From contig JAOTZA010000226.1 in the NCBI GenBank assembly GCA_029861655.1, positions 1 through 5,369 of the forward strand: DNA of 5,369 bases, read 5' to 3'. The DNA is from Acidobacteriota bacterium (lineage in GTDB: Bacteria > Acidobacteriota > Thermoanaerobaculia > Multivoradales > JAHEKO01). The translations under genes and the position numbers were made by a program. Positions 1-5,145 of this stretch are shown here, piece after piece (within the stretch, counting starts at the first letter, position 1; the number at the start of each line of letters is the position of its first letter). The notes under the pieces were generated by a model. That model was given only the letters and a program-made list of their open reading frames with translations, did no database searches and was not told where the DNA came from.

Positions 1-1642
1 AAAACTGCTGGCCAGCGTGAAGATAGACGGCCCCTGGATGACATTCGCGCAGCACTCTGGCGCCATCCACCGTGCCGATCAGCCTTCCGCTGGGTGATTC
101 GAGAATCGCCGTCGACTCGCCGGCGCCGCGCAACCCGACCTCGCGCTGCGGCCTCTTGCGTCGCGTACCGATCTCTCCCGTCTCCGCCGACTCGATCAAG
201 CTCCCTCGCCGCAAGAGGTCACCCACAACAGGAGCGTGCGCCTCGAGGTACGCCGCATCCCGGTCACGGTGAAGCGACAACTCCGAGGCGGCGCAAACCA
301 GGTGGGCCTGGCTGACAGGCTCGTTCGAAGGATCGACGATCAAACGCTCGTAAGGCCGCTCGATCAGCTCGAGCGGATGTTGCAGGAGGTACTGGTCGAG
401 CGCATCCGGAAGGGCCACCATGGCGGTGATCGACTCGCGCCCCGAGCGCCCGACCCGGCCCGAGCGCTGCCAGGTCGCCATCACACTGCCGGGGAACCCC
501 ACCAGGATGCACGCATCAAGACCGCCGACGTCGATCCCCATCTCGAGGGCGGAGGTCGAGATCACCCCGTTCAATCGCCCGTCAAACAGATCGCGTTCGA
601 TTTTCCGGCGCTCGCCGGGCAAGAAGCCCGACCGGTAGCTCGCCACCTTGGCCGCCAGCGTCGGTTCTTGCTGCCGCAGCCACGAGTAGAGCAATTCGGT
701 GATCCTTCGCGCCTTGGTGAAGACGATCGTCTTGAGGCCCTTCTTGAGGAACTCGATCAGCAGGTCGAGGGACAGCGTGTAGGGACTCGTCGCAGCACGG
801 AAGAGAAGGAAGTGCCTCCCCTGCTGCGGCGACCCGCTGTCGCGAACCCAGTGAAACCCCCGGCCCGCCAGACTCCCCGCGAATTCACCAGCGTTGGCTG
901 CCGTCGCCGACGACGCGATGAGTCGCGGTTCCGAGCCCTCGGTGCGGCACAGACGCACCAGCCGCTGCAGAACGTGATGAAAGTGGCTGCCAAAGATGCC
1001 GCGGTAGGTATGCAGCTCGTCGAGGACGATCCACTTCAGATCGCGCAGAAAAGGCGACCAGCCCCGCCACGATGCCAAGATGCCCAGATGCAACATATCC
1101 GGGTTGGAGATCACTACCCGCGGGAAGGTCTCCTTGATCTCGGCGCGTTGCTTGGGATCGGTATCCCCGTCGTAGACCGCGGCTAGCGGCATTTTTGCCG
1201 GTCCCGCGTCTACTATGGCGCCATCAGAGACACTGGGCAATTGGAGCCCCGCGGTGCTCGCCATCATCTCGAGCTTGCCCAGCTGGTCGCGCCCGAGCGC
1301 CTTCAAGGGATAGAGAAAGAGCGCTCGGCCCGGGCCTCCGGCCAGCGCTTCCTCGAGAACCGGTAGCTGAAAGACGAGCGACTTGCCGCTGGCGGTCGGC
1401 GTCGTGATCAGGACGTTCTCACCGCGTCGCAGGGCCGTCAGCCCGTCGGCCTGATGAGTCCACAGACGCGACACACCCACCGCAGCCAGAGACCGCCCCA
1501 GTTCCTCCGGAAGCGGCGGCTCGAGGACGCCAAAGCGCTCCGGGGTCGGCGGCAGATAGATCGTCTCGACGAGCTGCGGCGCAAAGCGGGAGCTCGCCTC
1601 CAACCCTTCGACGATGTTCGAGACCTGATCGACCATCGACAT
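1..1642 (-). CDS. DEAD/DEAH-box superfamily 2 helicase, YprA/MrfA type (C-terminus off the window)
   Basis: An ATP-dependent DNA helicase; the Bacillus subtilis relative YprA (MrfA) works in mitomycin-lesion repair. The frame is open for 547 codons from ATG at 1642 to the left edge with no stop, so only the C-terminus is missing (the B. subtilis protein is about 750 residues). Visible motifs: Q-motif-like WTHQADGL (61-68), Walker A TPTASGKS (81-88), PLKALGRDQ (112-120), SNPDML (179-184), Walker B DELH (208-211), SSAT (244-247), IVFTKAR (306-312), STSALEMGIDVGG (362-374) and arginine-finger motif QRSGRVGRSGR (392-402). Residues 517-547 contain the PSGR-IG-VD and HPGAVYLH signature that precedes the zinc-binding DUF1998-type domain in this family. 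An in-frame stop at 1652-1654 limits the start to 1642 or the ATG at 1636. No Shine-Dalgarno is seen; a -10-like hexamer lies six bases upstream. It is divergent from the membrane protein gene. Family assignment is firm; the repair role is inferred. Confidence 0.93.
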   Translation of the reverse strand, partial: MSMVDQVSNIVEGLEASSRFAPQLVETIYLPPTPERFGVLEPPLPEELGRSLAAVGVSRLWTHQADGLTALRRGENVLITTPTASGKSLVFQLPVLEEALAGGPGRALFLYPLKALGRDQLGKLEMMASTAGLQLPSVSDGAIVDAGPAKMPLAAVYDGDTDPKQRAEIKETFPRVVISNPDMLHLGILASWRGWSPFLRDLKWIVLDELHTYRGIFGSHFHHVLQRLVRLCRTEGSEPRLIASSATAANAGEFAGSLAGRGFHWVRDSGSPQQGRHFLLFRAATSPYTLSLDLLIEFLKKGLKTIVFTKARRITELLYSWLRQQEPTLAAKVASYRSGFLPGERRKIERDLFDGRLNGVISTSALEMGIDVGGLDACILVGFPGSVMATWQRSGRVGRSGRESITAMVALPDALDQYLLQHPLELIERPYERLIVDPSNEPVSQAHLVCAASELSLHRDRDAAYLEAHAPVVGDLLRRGSLIESAETGEIGTRRKRPQREVGLRGAGESTAILESPSGRLIGTVDGARVLRECHPGAVYLHAGQQF

Positions 1643-1648
1643 CCGGGC

Positions 1649-1654
1649 ATCTTA
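1649..1654 (-). promoter_or_regulatory. Putative -10 element of the helicase gene (leaderless start)
   Basis: Read on the minus strand the hexamer is TAAGAT (four of six matches to TATAAT, and it fits TANNNT). Exactly six bases separate it from the helicase ATG at 1642. That places transcription initiation at or next to the start codon, which fits the absence of a Shine-Dalgarno sequence. No good -35 hexamer was found. The hexamer overlaps the in-frame stop that precedes the gene. Confidence 0.4.
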
Positions 1655-1676
1655 GCGCTGGTATTTCTGCCACGTA

Positions 1677-1682
1677 TAGAAT
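1677..1682 (+). promoter_or_regulatory. Putative -10 element of the membrane protein gene (leaderless start)
   Basis: TAGAAT matches TATAAT at five of six positions and fits TANNNT. It ends six bases before the ATG at 1689, so initiation about seven bases downstream of the hexamer would fall on the A of the start codon. A weak -35 candidate, TTAGCG at 1652-1657, lies 19 bases upstream; the overlapping TATAGA (1675-1680) would give 17-base spacing. No Shine-Dalgarno is present. The arrangement mirrors the divergent helicase start. Confidence 0.42.
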
Positions 1683-1688
1683 GCCAGC

Positions 1689-2090
1689 ATGCTGAGAAGA
1701 ATAGCCGCCGTTCTCCTCGGGGTCATTACTGCCTTTGTCCTCGTAGCCGTGATTCAGAAGCTGGGGCATTCGGTTTATCCACCGCCCCCGGGCCTGAGCC
1801 TGGATGATCCTGAGACCTGGAAGGCGTACGTCGCTGAACTGCCACCTGGCCCCTTTTTCTTCGTGCTAGCGGCCTGGGCACTCGGAACGCTCGGAGGCGG
1901 CTTCGTCTCGGCCCGCATCGCCCAAGAGAAACCACTCCTCTATGCGCTCGTCGTTGGCGCGGTCGTCATGATCGCAAGCATTGCGCAGCTCGTGGCAATC
2001 CCACACCCGATCTGGTTCACCATTGCGGCGATACTCCTGATTCCGGCAGCAGCGTACGCAGCCGCTCGGCTCGCGCCCGCTCCGGCCTAG
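1689..2090 (+). CDS. Small four-helix integral membrane protein of unknown function
   Basis: A 133-residue, very hydrophobic protein. Four membrane segments are visible at about residues 4-22, 55-75, 82-103 and 107-127. A polar loop of about 30 residues between the first two carries a PPPPGLSLDDPETW stretch, and the second helix contains a glycine-rich LGTLGGG stretch followed by an arginine (SARIA). It resembles small conserved hypothetical membrane proteins seen in many environmental bacteria, which share a PPPGL-DP loop and an IPHPIW-like stretch before the last helix; no function is known to me. ATG 1689 is chosen because the nearer ATG at 1681 is out of frame and closes after four codons. 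No ribosome binding site is seen. It is divergent from the helicase. The reading frame stays open for another 101 codons after its TAG stop, which I treat as coincidence. Confidence 0.8.
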   Translation: MLRRIAAVLLGVITAFVLVAVIQKLGHSVYPPPPGLSLDDPETWKAYVAELPPGPFFFVLAAWALGTLGGGFVSARIAQEKPLLYALVVGAVVMIASIAQLVAIPHPIWFTIAAILLIPAAAYAAARLAPAPA

Positions 2091-2101
2091 TCAGCACCAA
2101 A

Positions 2102-2154
2102 CGGTAGGCCGGTAGGGGCAGGCACTTATTCGGGCAGCACTATCCGGGCACCTA
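2102..2154 (+). repeat. Short G-rich iterated repeats
   Basis: CGGTAGG occurs twice with one base between copies (2102-2108 and 2110-2116). It is followed by three related units at 12-14 base steps: GGCACTTA at 2121, GGCAGCACTA at 2133 and GGCACCTA at 2147. GGCACTT recurs at 2180 and 2296. The stretch follows the membrane protein stop directly. It could be a degenerate dispersed repeat or the scar of a lost element. No flanking terminal inverted repeats or target-site duplication were found. Confidence 0.3.
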
Positions 2155-2162
2155 AATCTTGC

Positions 2163-2393
2163 GCGACTTGGAAGCGTCTGGCACTTGCTCTGGACGACAA
2201 GCGCTTTCGCTTGCCGGCCCTGCGCTGGATTGAGCACTGGAGGGGCCGCGATGCCGAGCGCTGGCATCTGCGGACGACGACGCTGCCCGGACACGGGCAC
2301 TTCTCCGCAGCGCCGGAAGCCTTCCGCCGGGGGATGCGCTGGCTGTTCGCTACGCCCGGCGACTCGTCGGAATCCTCCACCCGGCAACAGTAG
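2163..2393 (+). pseudogene. Possible C-terminal remnant of an alpha/beta-hydrolase (esterase-like) gene
   Basis: One forward frame reads like real protein: TWKRLALALDDKRF, then LRWIEHWRGRDAERWHLR, then LPGHGHFSAAPEAFRRGMRW, then LF and a TAG at 2391-2393. The run LPG-x-x-H-x-S-x-x-P-x-x-x-x-RG-x-RWLF resembles the C-terminal end of IroE-like esterases of the alpha/beta-hydrolase fold, where the histidine completes the catalytic triad. There is no ATG, no ribosome binding site, and no nucleophile-elbow GxSxG upstream, because the intact membrane protein gene ends at 2090. The best reading is a 5'-truncated relic. The resemblance is from memory of the family and is weak. A short expressed peptide from TTG 2211, or chance coding-like composition in GC-rich DNA, are the alternatives. 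Confidence 0.33.
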
Positions 2394-2476
2394 ACGTGGG
2401 ACCTCCGGACTCGCTGGAATTGTCTGAGAGGCGAACCGCGAGCTACCTCTCTCGGATGTGATTAGATACCCGCCCG
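2394..2476 (+). other. Leader region before the isoaspartyl peptidase gene
   Basis: These 83 bases hold no gene. A six-base inverted repeat, GAGAGG at 2426-2431 with CCTCTC at 2446-2451, encloses a 14-base loop. A weak -10-like TAGATA lies at 2463-2468, eight bases before the ATG at 2477. No Shine-Dalgarno precedes that ATG. A promoter for the gene should lie here, but no hexamer pair is convincing. Confidence 0.3.
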
Positions 2477-3499
2477 ATGCGTCGCCGACACCTAGCCATT
2501 CCGGTTGCCTTGGCAGCCCTTTCGATTTCGTCGGTTCTCGCCGCCGCAGAGGGGTCCCGGTCGGCCTCACCGATCGCCATGGTCATTCACGGCGGCGCCG
2601 GGACAATCGAGCGCGAAGACCTGTCAACCGAGCTCGAAGCAAGCTATCGGGACAAGCTCAAAGAAGCTCTGCTCGTCGGTCACGGAATCTTGAAACAGGG
2701 CGGAACGAGCCTCGACGCCGTCGAGGCCACTATCCGACTTCTCGAGAACTCACCTCTGTTCAATGCGGGCAAAGGCGCCGTTTTCACCGCGGCTGGAAAG
2801 AACGAGCTCGACGCATCGATCATGGAAGGGCACACCTTGCGTGCCGGCGCGGTAGCGGGAGTCACGACCTTGAAGAACCCCATCTCCGCAGCGCGTGCGG
2901 TCATGGAAAAGACAAGACACGTGTTGCTCGCGGGAGAGGGCGCTGACCGCTTTGCCGCCCAGATCGGACTAGAACAGGTACCGAGCGACTACTTCTTCAC
3001 CGAGCGCCGCTGGCAGGCTCTCGAGAAGCGGCGCGCAGAGGAACGACACAAGGAGTCCGAAGCCGACAAGACCATGGGTACTGTCGGCGCGGTGGCCCTC
3101 GACCGCAAAGGAAACCTCGCCGCCGGCACTTCGACCGGCGGTATGACCTTCAAGAAACACGGACGCGTCGGAGACTCACCGGTCGTGGGTGCGGGAACCT
3201 ATGCCAACGCCAAGTGCGGCGTCTCTGGGACCGGTCACGGTGAGTTCTTCATCCGCTACGCCGTGGCCCATGACATCTGCGCCCGGGTCGAATACCTGGG
3301 CCTCTCTATCCAGGAGGCCGCACGCCAGATAGTCCTCGAGGATCTGGTCGAAGCCGGCGGCAGTGGCGGTGTCATCGCCCTCGGCGCCGATGGCACACCG
3401 GCTCTGGTCTTCAACACCAGTGGCATGTATCGCGGCTTTGTCGATGACTCGGGAAAGACCCACGTCGGCATCTATCAAGAACCAATCTACAAACAGTGA
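2477..3499 (+). CDS. Exported isoaspartyl peptidase / plant-type L-asparaginase (Ntn hydrolase)
   Basis: A 340-residue precursor of the family that hydrolyses L-asparagine and isoaspartyl (beta-aspartyl) dipeptides. These enzymes cleave themselves into alpha and beta subunits, exposing an N-terminal threonine nucleophile. Matching to E. coli IaaA gives: N-terminal HGGAG (38-42), LFNAGKGAVF (94-103), LDA-x-x-M-x-G (111-118), cleavage at G201/T202 in MGTVGAVALD, second threonine T220 in TSTGG, substrate carboxylate residues R230 and D233 in GRVGDSP, and T252 in SGTGHGE (E. coli T230). All key residues are present. The interdomain linker (about 180-199) is short, highly charged and a few residues shorter than in E. 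coli. Residues 1-24 form a Sec-type signal peptide (RRRH, hydrophobic core, AAA before EG) without a lipobox cysteine, so the enzyme is predicted to be periplasmic or secreted. The ATG is chosen because it yields this signal; M35 would give a cytosolic form. osmC follows 67 bases later. Confidence 0.9.
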   Translation: MRRRHLAIPVALAALSISSVLAAAEGSRSASPIAMVIHGGAGTIEREDLSTELEASYRDKLKEALLVGHGILKQGGTSLDAVEATIRLLENSPLFNAGKGAVFTAAGKNELDASIMEGHTLRAGAVAGVTTLKNPISAARAVMEKTRHVLLAGEGADRFAAQIGLEQVPSDYFFTERRWQALEKRRAEERHKESEADKTMGTVGAVALDRKGNLAAGTSTGGMTFKKHGRVGDSPVVGAGTYANAKCGVSGTGHGEFFIRYAVAHDICARVEYLGLSIQEAARQIVLEDLVEAGGSGGVIALGADGTPALVFNTSGMYRGFVDDSGKTHVGIYQEPIYKQ

Positions 3500-3502
3500 C
3501 CT

Positions 3503-3530
3503 GGCGGCTCCGCTCGGAGTCAAGGCCGCC
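3503..3530 (+). terminator. Nested GC-rich hairpin after the isoaspartyl peptidase gene
   Basis: GGCGGC (3503-3508) can pair with GCCGCC (3525-3530). Inside, CTCC (3508-3511) can pair with GGAG (3516-3519). The structure starts three bases after the stop codon. No T tract follows, so it is a weak or factor-dependent terminator at best. It may instead protect the 3' end or tune read-through into osmC. Confidence 0.3.
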
Positions 3531-3553
3531 GCCGATCATTCAGCAACTCAAAA

Positions 3554-3558
3554 AGGAG
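3554..3558 (+). promoter_or_regulatory. Ribosome binding site of osmC
   Basis: AGGAG within an A-rich run lies eight bases before the ATG at 3567. It fixes that ATG as the start, although the frame is open upstream through the end of the preceding gene to about 3363. It contrasts with the three genes to its left, which lack a visible site. Confidence 0.8.
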
Positions 3559-3566
3559 AGAGACAC

Positions 3567-3998
3567 ATGCCAGTACGTTCAGCAAGTGCCCGTTGGGACG
3601 GAGACCTCAAAACCGGAGGAGGTACCATGAAACTAGCCAGCGGCGCCTATGAAGGGAAATACTCCTTTGGCTCGCGCTTCGAGGAAGCCCCCGGGACCAA
3701 CCCGGAGGAACTGATCGCCGCAGCGCACGCCGGTTGTTTCTCGATGGCTCTGACCGTCGGTCTGGGCCGCGCCGGTTTCAACCCCGAGAGCGTCGAGACG
3801 TCGGCCAAAGCGCATCTCGAAAAGGGAGAGGGTGGGTTCTCGATCACCCGGATCGAGCTCACGACGCATGCGGTTGTGCCGGACATCGACGAGAAGACCT
3901 TCCAGGAGCACGCCGAAGGCGCCAAGGCCAACTGCCCGGTCTCCAAAGCGCTGGCCGGGGTCGAGATCTCCCTCTCGGCGACACGGGCATCCTCTTAG
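3567..3998 (+). CDS. osmC: OsmC-family hydroperoxide-reducing peroxidase
   Basis: A 143-residue cytosolic protein, the same length as E. coli OsmC and alignable with it almost end to end. OsmC proteins are homodimeric thiol peroxidases that reduce organic hydroperoxides with two cysteines. Both are present: peroxidatic Cys57 in HAGCFSMAL and Cys123 in ANCPVSKAL. The conserved active-site arginine is R37 in SRFEE and the glutamate pair of NPEELI is at 47-48. The N-terminal ARWDGDLKTGGGT and the GFSITRIELT strand also match the family. The start is set by the ribosome binding site eight bases upstream. An internal GGAGGAGG (3615-3622) precedes an in-frame ATG at 3627 (M21) with only a four-base spacer; starting there would remove the first strands, so I prefer 3567. 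It may be co-transcribed with the isoaspartyl peptidase 67 bases upstream. It is followed by a long inverted repeat. Confidence 0.95.
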   Translation: MPVRSASARWDGDLKTGGGTMKLASGAYEGKYSFGSRFEEAPGTNPEELIAAAHAGCFSMALTVGLGRAGFNPESVETSAKAHLEKGEGGFSITRIELTTHAVVPDIDEKTFQEHAEGAKANCPVSKALAGVEISLSATRASS

Positions 3999-4026
3999 TC
4001 GGGCACCGCCCGATGCGCTACCTGGC

Positions 4027-4090
4027 GGCGCGCCGCGAGCGTCCCGGAGCGAGCCTCTCTTCGCTCGCGAAGGGACGGCTCCGGCGCGCC
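4027..4090. terminator. Long GC-rich inverted repeat downstream of osmC
   Basis: The arms are GGCGCGCCG (4027-4035) with CGGCGCGCC (4082-4090), GAGC (4037-4040) with GCTC (4078-4081), GTCCC (4041-4045) with GGGAC (4072-4076), and GCGAGC (4049-4054) with GCTCGC (4063-4068). The apical loop is eight bases (CTCTCTTC). That is about 24 base pairs, interrupted by one-base bulges and a three-base internal loop. It begins 29 bases after the osmC stop, consistent with a terminator or 3' stabiliser, but no T tract follows. Part of the right arm (CGGCGC, 4082-4087) could pair instead with GCGCCG at 4110-4115. Confidence 0.5.
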
Positions 4091-4192
4091 CCGTCGGGAG
4101 ACCTCGCGAGCGCCGCGTTAGCCCTCCGGCCCGGCCACCCCGCGAAAACCGGCACCACTGAGCCCGCTCTCCAAGCTGCTATCGTCTCGCCC

Positions 4193-4197
4193 GGAGG
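4193..4197 (+). promoter_or_regulatory. Ribosome binding site of the S1/P1 nuclease gene
   Basis: GGAGG lies eight bases before ATG 4206, an ideal spacing, and supports that start codon. Confidence 0.75.
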
Positions 4198-4205
4198 ACA
4201 AACCG

Positions 4206-5129
4206 ATGACGGGTAGAGCCAAACCGACTTCGACCGCCGGCTTGACCGGATTGCTCGTCACGTTTCTCTGGATGGTCGTTACCGCCCCGGCGGCCCATTC
4301 GTGGGGCGCCAAAGGACACCGCACCGTCGCGCAGATAGCCGAGAACCACCTCTCGGACACAGCGCGTACCGCGGTCCGAGACCTCACCGGAGCCAAAACC
4401 CTGGCGATGCTCGCGGCGTGGCCCGACTCCCTCTACTCGGAATCCGCGTGGGGCTTCGCCAGCCCCTGGCACTACGTCTCGATCGACGAGGACAAGAAAC
4501 TCGAAGACATCATGAAGAACGCCGAGACGAGTCTCGACCCCGACAATCTCATCGAGGCGATCGAGTATCTGAGCGATGTCCTGCGAAGGGACCAAGAGAA
4601 GAGCCGAAACTTCGCGGATCTCCTCGCATGTCGCGCGCCTCGGGGTTCCGAGAGTCTCGACAGTTGTCGGAGCGTGAAACCTCGAGACGGCTCGACCGAG
4701 CTCACGGCGTTGAGCTTTCTCGTCCACTTGGTGGGCGATGTGCACCAGCCCTTACATGTTGGTCGTCGCGGCGACCAGGGCGGAAACCGTGTTGCGGTCA
4801 ACTGGTTTGACGAGGTCCGAAACCTCCACTCCGTGTGGGACAGCGGTATGATCGAAAAAGAGGGGCTGAGCTTCACAGAGCTGGTCGATTTCATCGAGGC
4901 CGAGCTGGGCGGGACCGTCGATGTCGGAGAGTCGGATGTGCGGGATTGGGCGAGCGAGTCGATCGCCTACCGGCACCAAGTCTACGAAGTCTACGACCGG
5001 ACCGATCGCGACAACCACCTCCCCGACCTCAGCTGGGGCTACAAGCACGACCATATCTCGATGGTCAAGAAGCGCCTCTACCAGGGTGGTCTCAGGCTGG
5101 CCGCGCTTCTGAACTCGATCTACGACTAG
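4206..5129 (+). CDS. Exported S1/P1-type zinc nuclease
   Basis: A 307-residue precursor of the S1/P1 nuclease family, trinuclear-zinc enzymes of the phospholipase C/P1 fold that cleave single-stranded DNA and RNA and remove 3' phosphates from nucleotides. Residues 1-32 form a signal peptide (hydrophobic core about 11-27, APAAHS before WG). Cleavage there makes W33 the mature N-terminus, needed because its amino group and carbonyl bind zinc. All nine ligands of P1 nuclease have counterparts: W33, H38 (GAKGHR), D74 (AAWPDS), H89 (SPWHYV), H174, D178 and H184 (LVHLVGDVHQPLH), H208 and D212 (LHSVWDSG). The mature length of about 275 residues matches P1 (about 270). C141 and C154 could form a disulfide. 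The likely role is extracytoplasmic degradation of nucleic acids for phosphate and nucleoside salvage. It has its own ribosome binding site, lies 207 bases from osmC past a long hairpin, and converges on the DUF1028 gene. Confidence 0.93.
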   Translation: MTGRAKPTSTAGLTGLLVTFLWMVVTAPAAHSWGAKGHRTVAQIAENHLSDTARTAVRDLTGAKTLAMLAAWPDSLYSESAWGFASPWHYVSIDEDKKLEDIMKNAETSLDPDNLIEAIEYLSDVLRRDQEKSRNFADLLACRAPRGSESLDSCRSVKPRDGSTELTALSFLVHLVGDVHQPLHVGRRGDQGGNRVAVNWFDEVRNLHSVWDSGMIEKEGLSFTELVDFIEAELGGTVDVGESDVRDWASESIAYRHQVYEVYDRTDRDNHLPDLSWGYKHDHISMVKKRLYQGGLRLAALLNSIYD

Positions 5130-5145
5130 TGGACCGGCCCACTAG
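5126..5145. terminator. Perfect palindrome spanning both convergent stop codons
   Basis: CTAGTGG (5126-5132) is the exact reverse complement of CCACTAG (5139-5145), with a six-base loop ACCGGC. The left arm contains the TAG of the nuclease gene (5127-5129), and the right arm contains the TAG of the minus-strand DUF1028 gene (5142-5144). The position between convergent genes suggests a bidirectional terminator. There are no T tracts and the stem is only seven base pairs, so strength is uncertain. Confidence 0.5.

Noticed and set aside
236..1186. A 316-codon plus-strand open frame opposite the helicase
   Set aside because: It is the antisense shadow of the helicase. Its translation is rich in Arg, Pro and Gly with no recognisable domain, while the minus strand carries all the helicase motifs.
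2426..2451. GAGAGG/CCTCTC inverted repeat before the isoaspartyl peptidase as an operator or attenuator
   Set aside because: It is only six base pairs with a 14-base loop and no T tract. It is too weak to claim as a regulatory site and is noted only in the leader entry.
2091..2476. An insertion sequence in the gene-poor gap
   Set aside because: No transposase motifs, paired terminal inverted repeats or target-site duplications could be found; only short direct repeats are visible.
2091..2570. A 159-codon minus-strand frame covering the intergenic gap and the start of the isoaspartyl peptidase
   Set aside because: The composition is low-complexity, rich in Arg, Pro and Ser, with no domain. 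It overlaps the signal peptide region of a real gene.
3363..3566. Upstream extension of the osmC frame into the end of the isoaspartyl peptidase gene
   Set aside because: The extension translates to non-family sequence. The ribosome binding site at 3554-3558 and the length match to E. coli OsmC support ATG 3567.
4180..4185. TATCGT as a -10 element for the nuclease gene
   Set aside because: It matches four of six consensus positions, but there is no -35 partner at 16-18 bases, and such matches are expected by chance.
4179..4745. A 188-codon minus-strand frame opposite the nuclease
   Set aside because: It is antisense to the well-supported S1/P1 nuclease and has no family features of its own.
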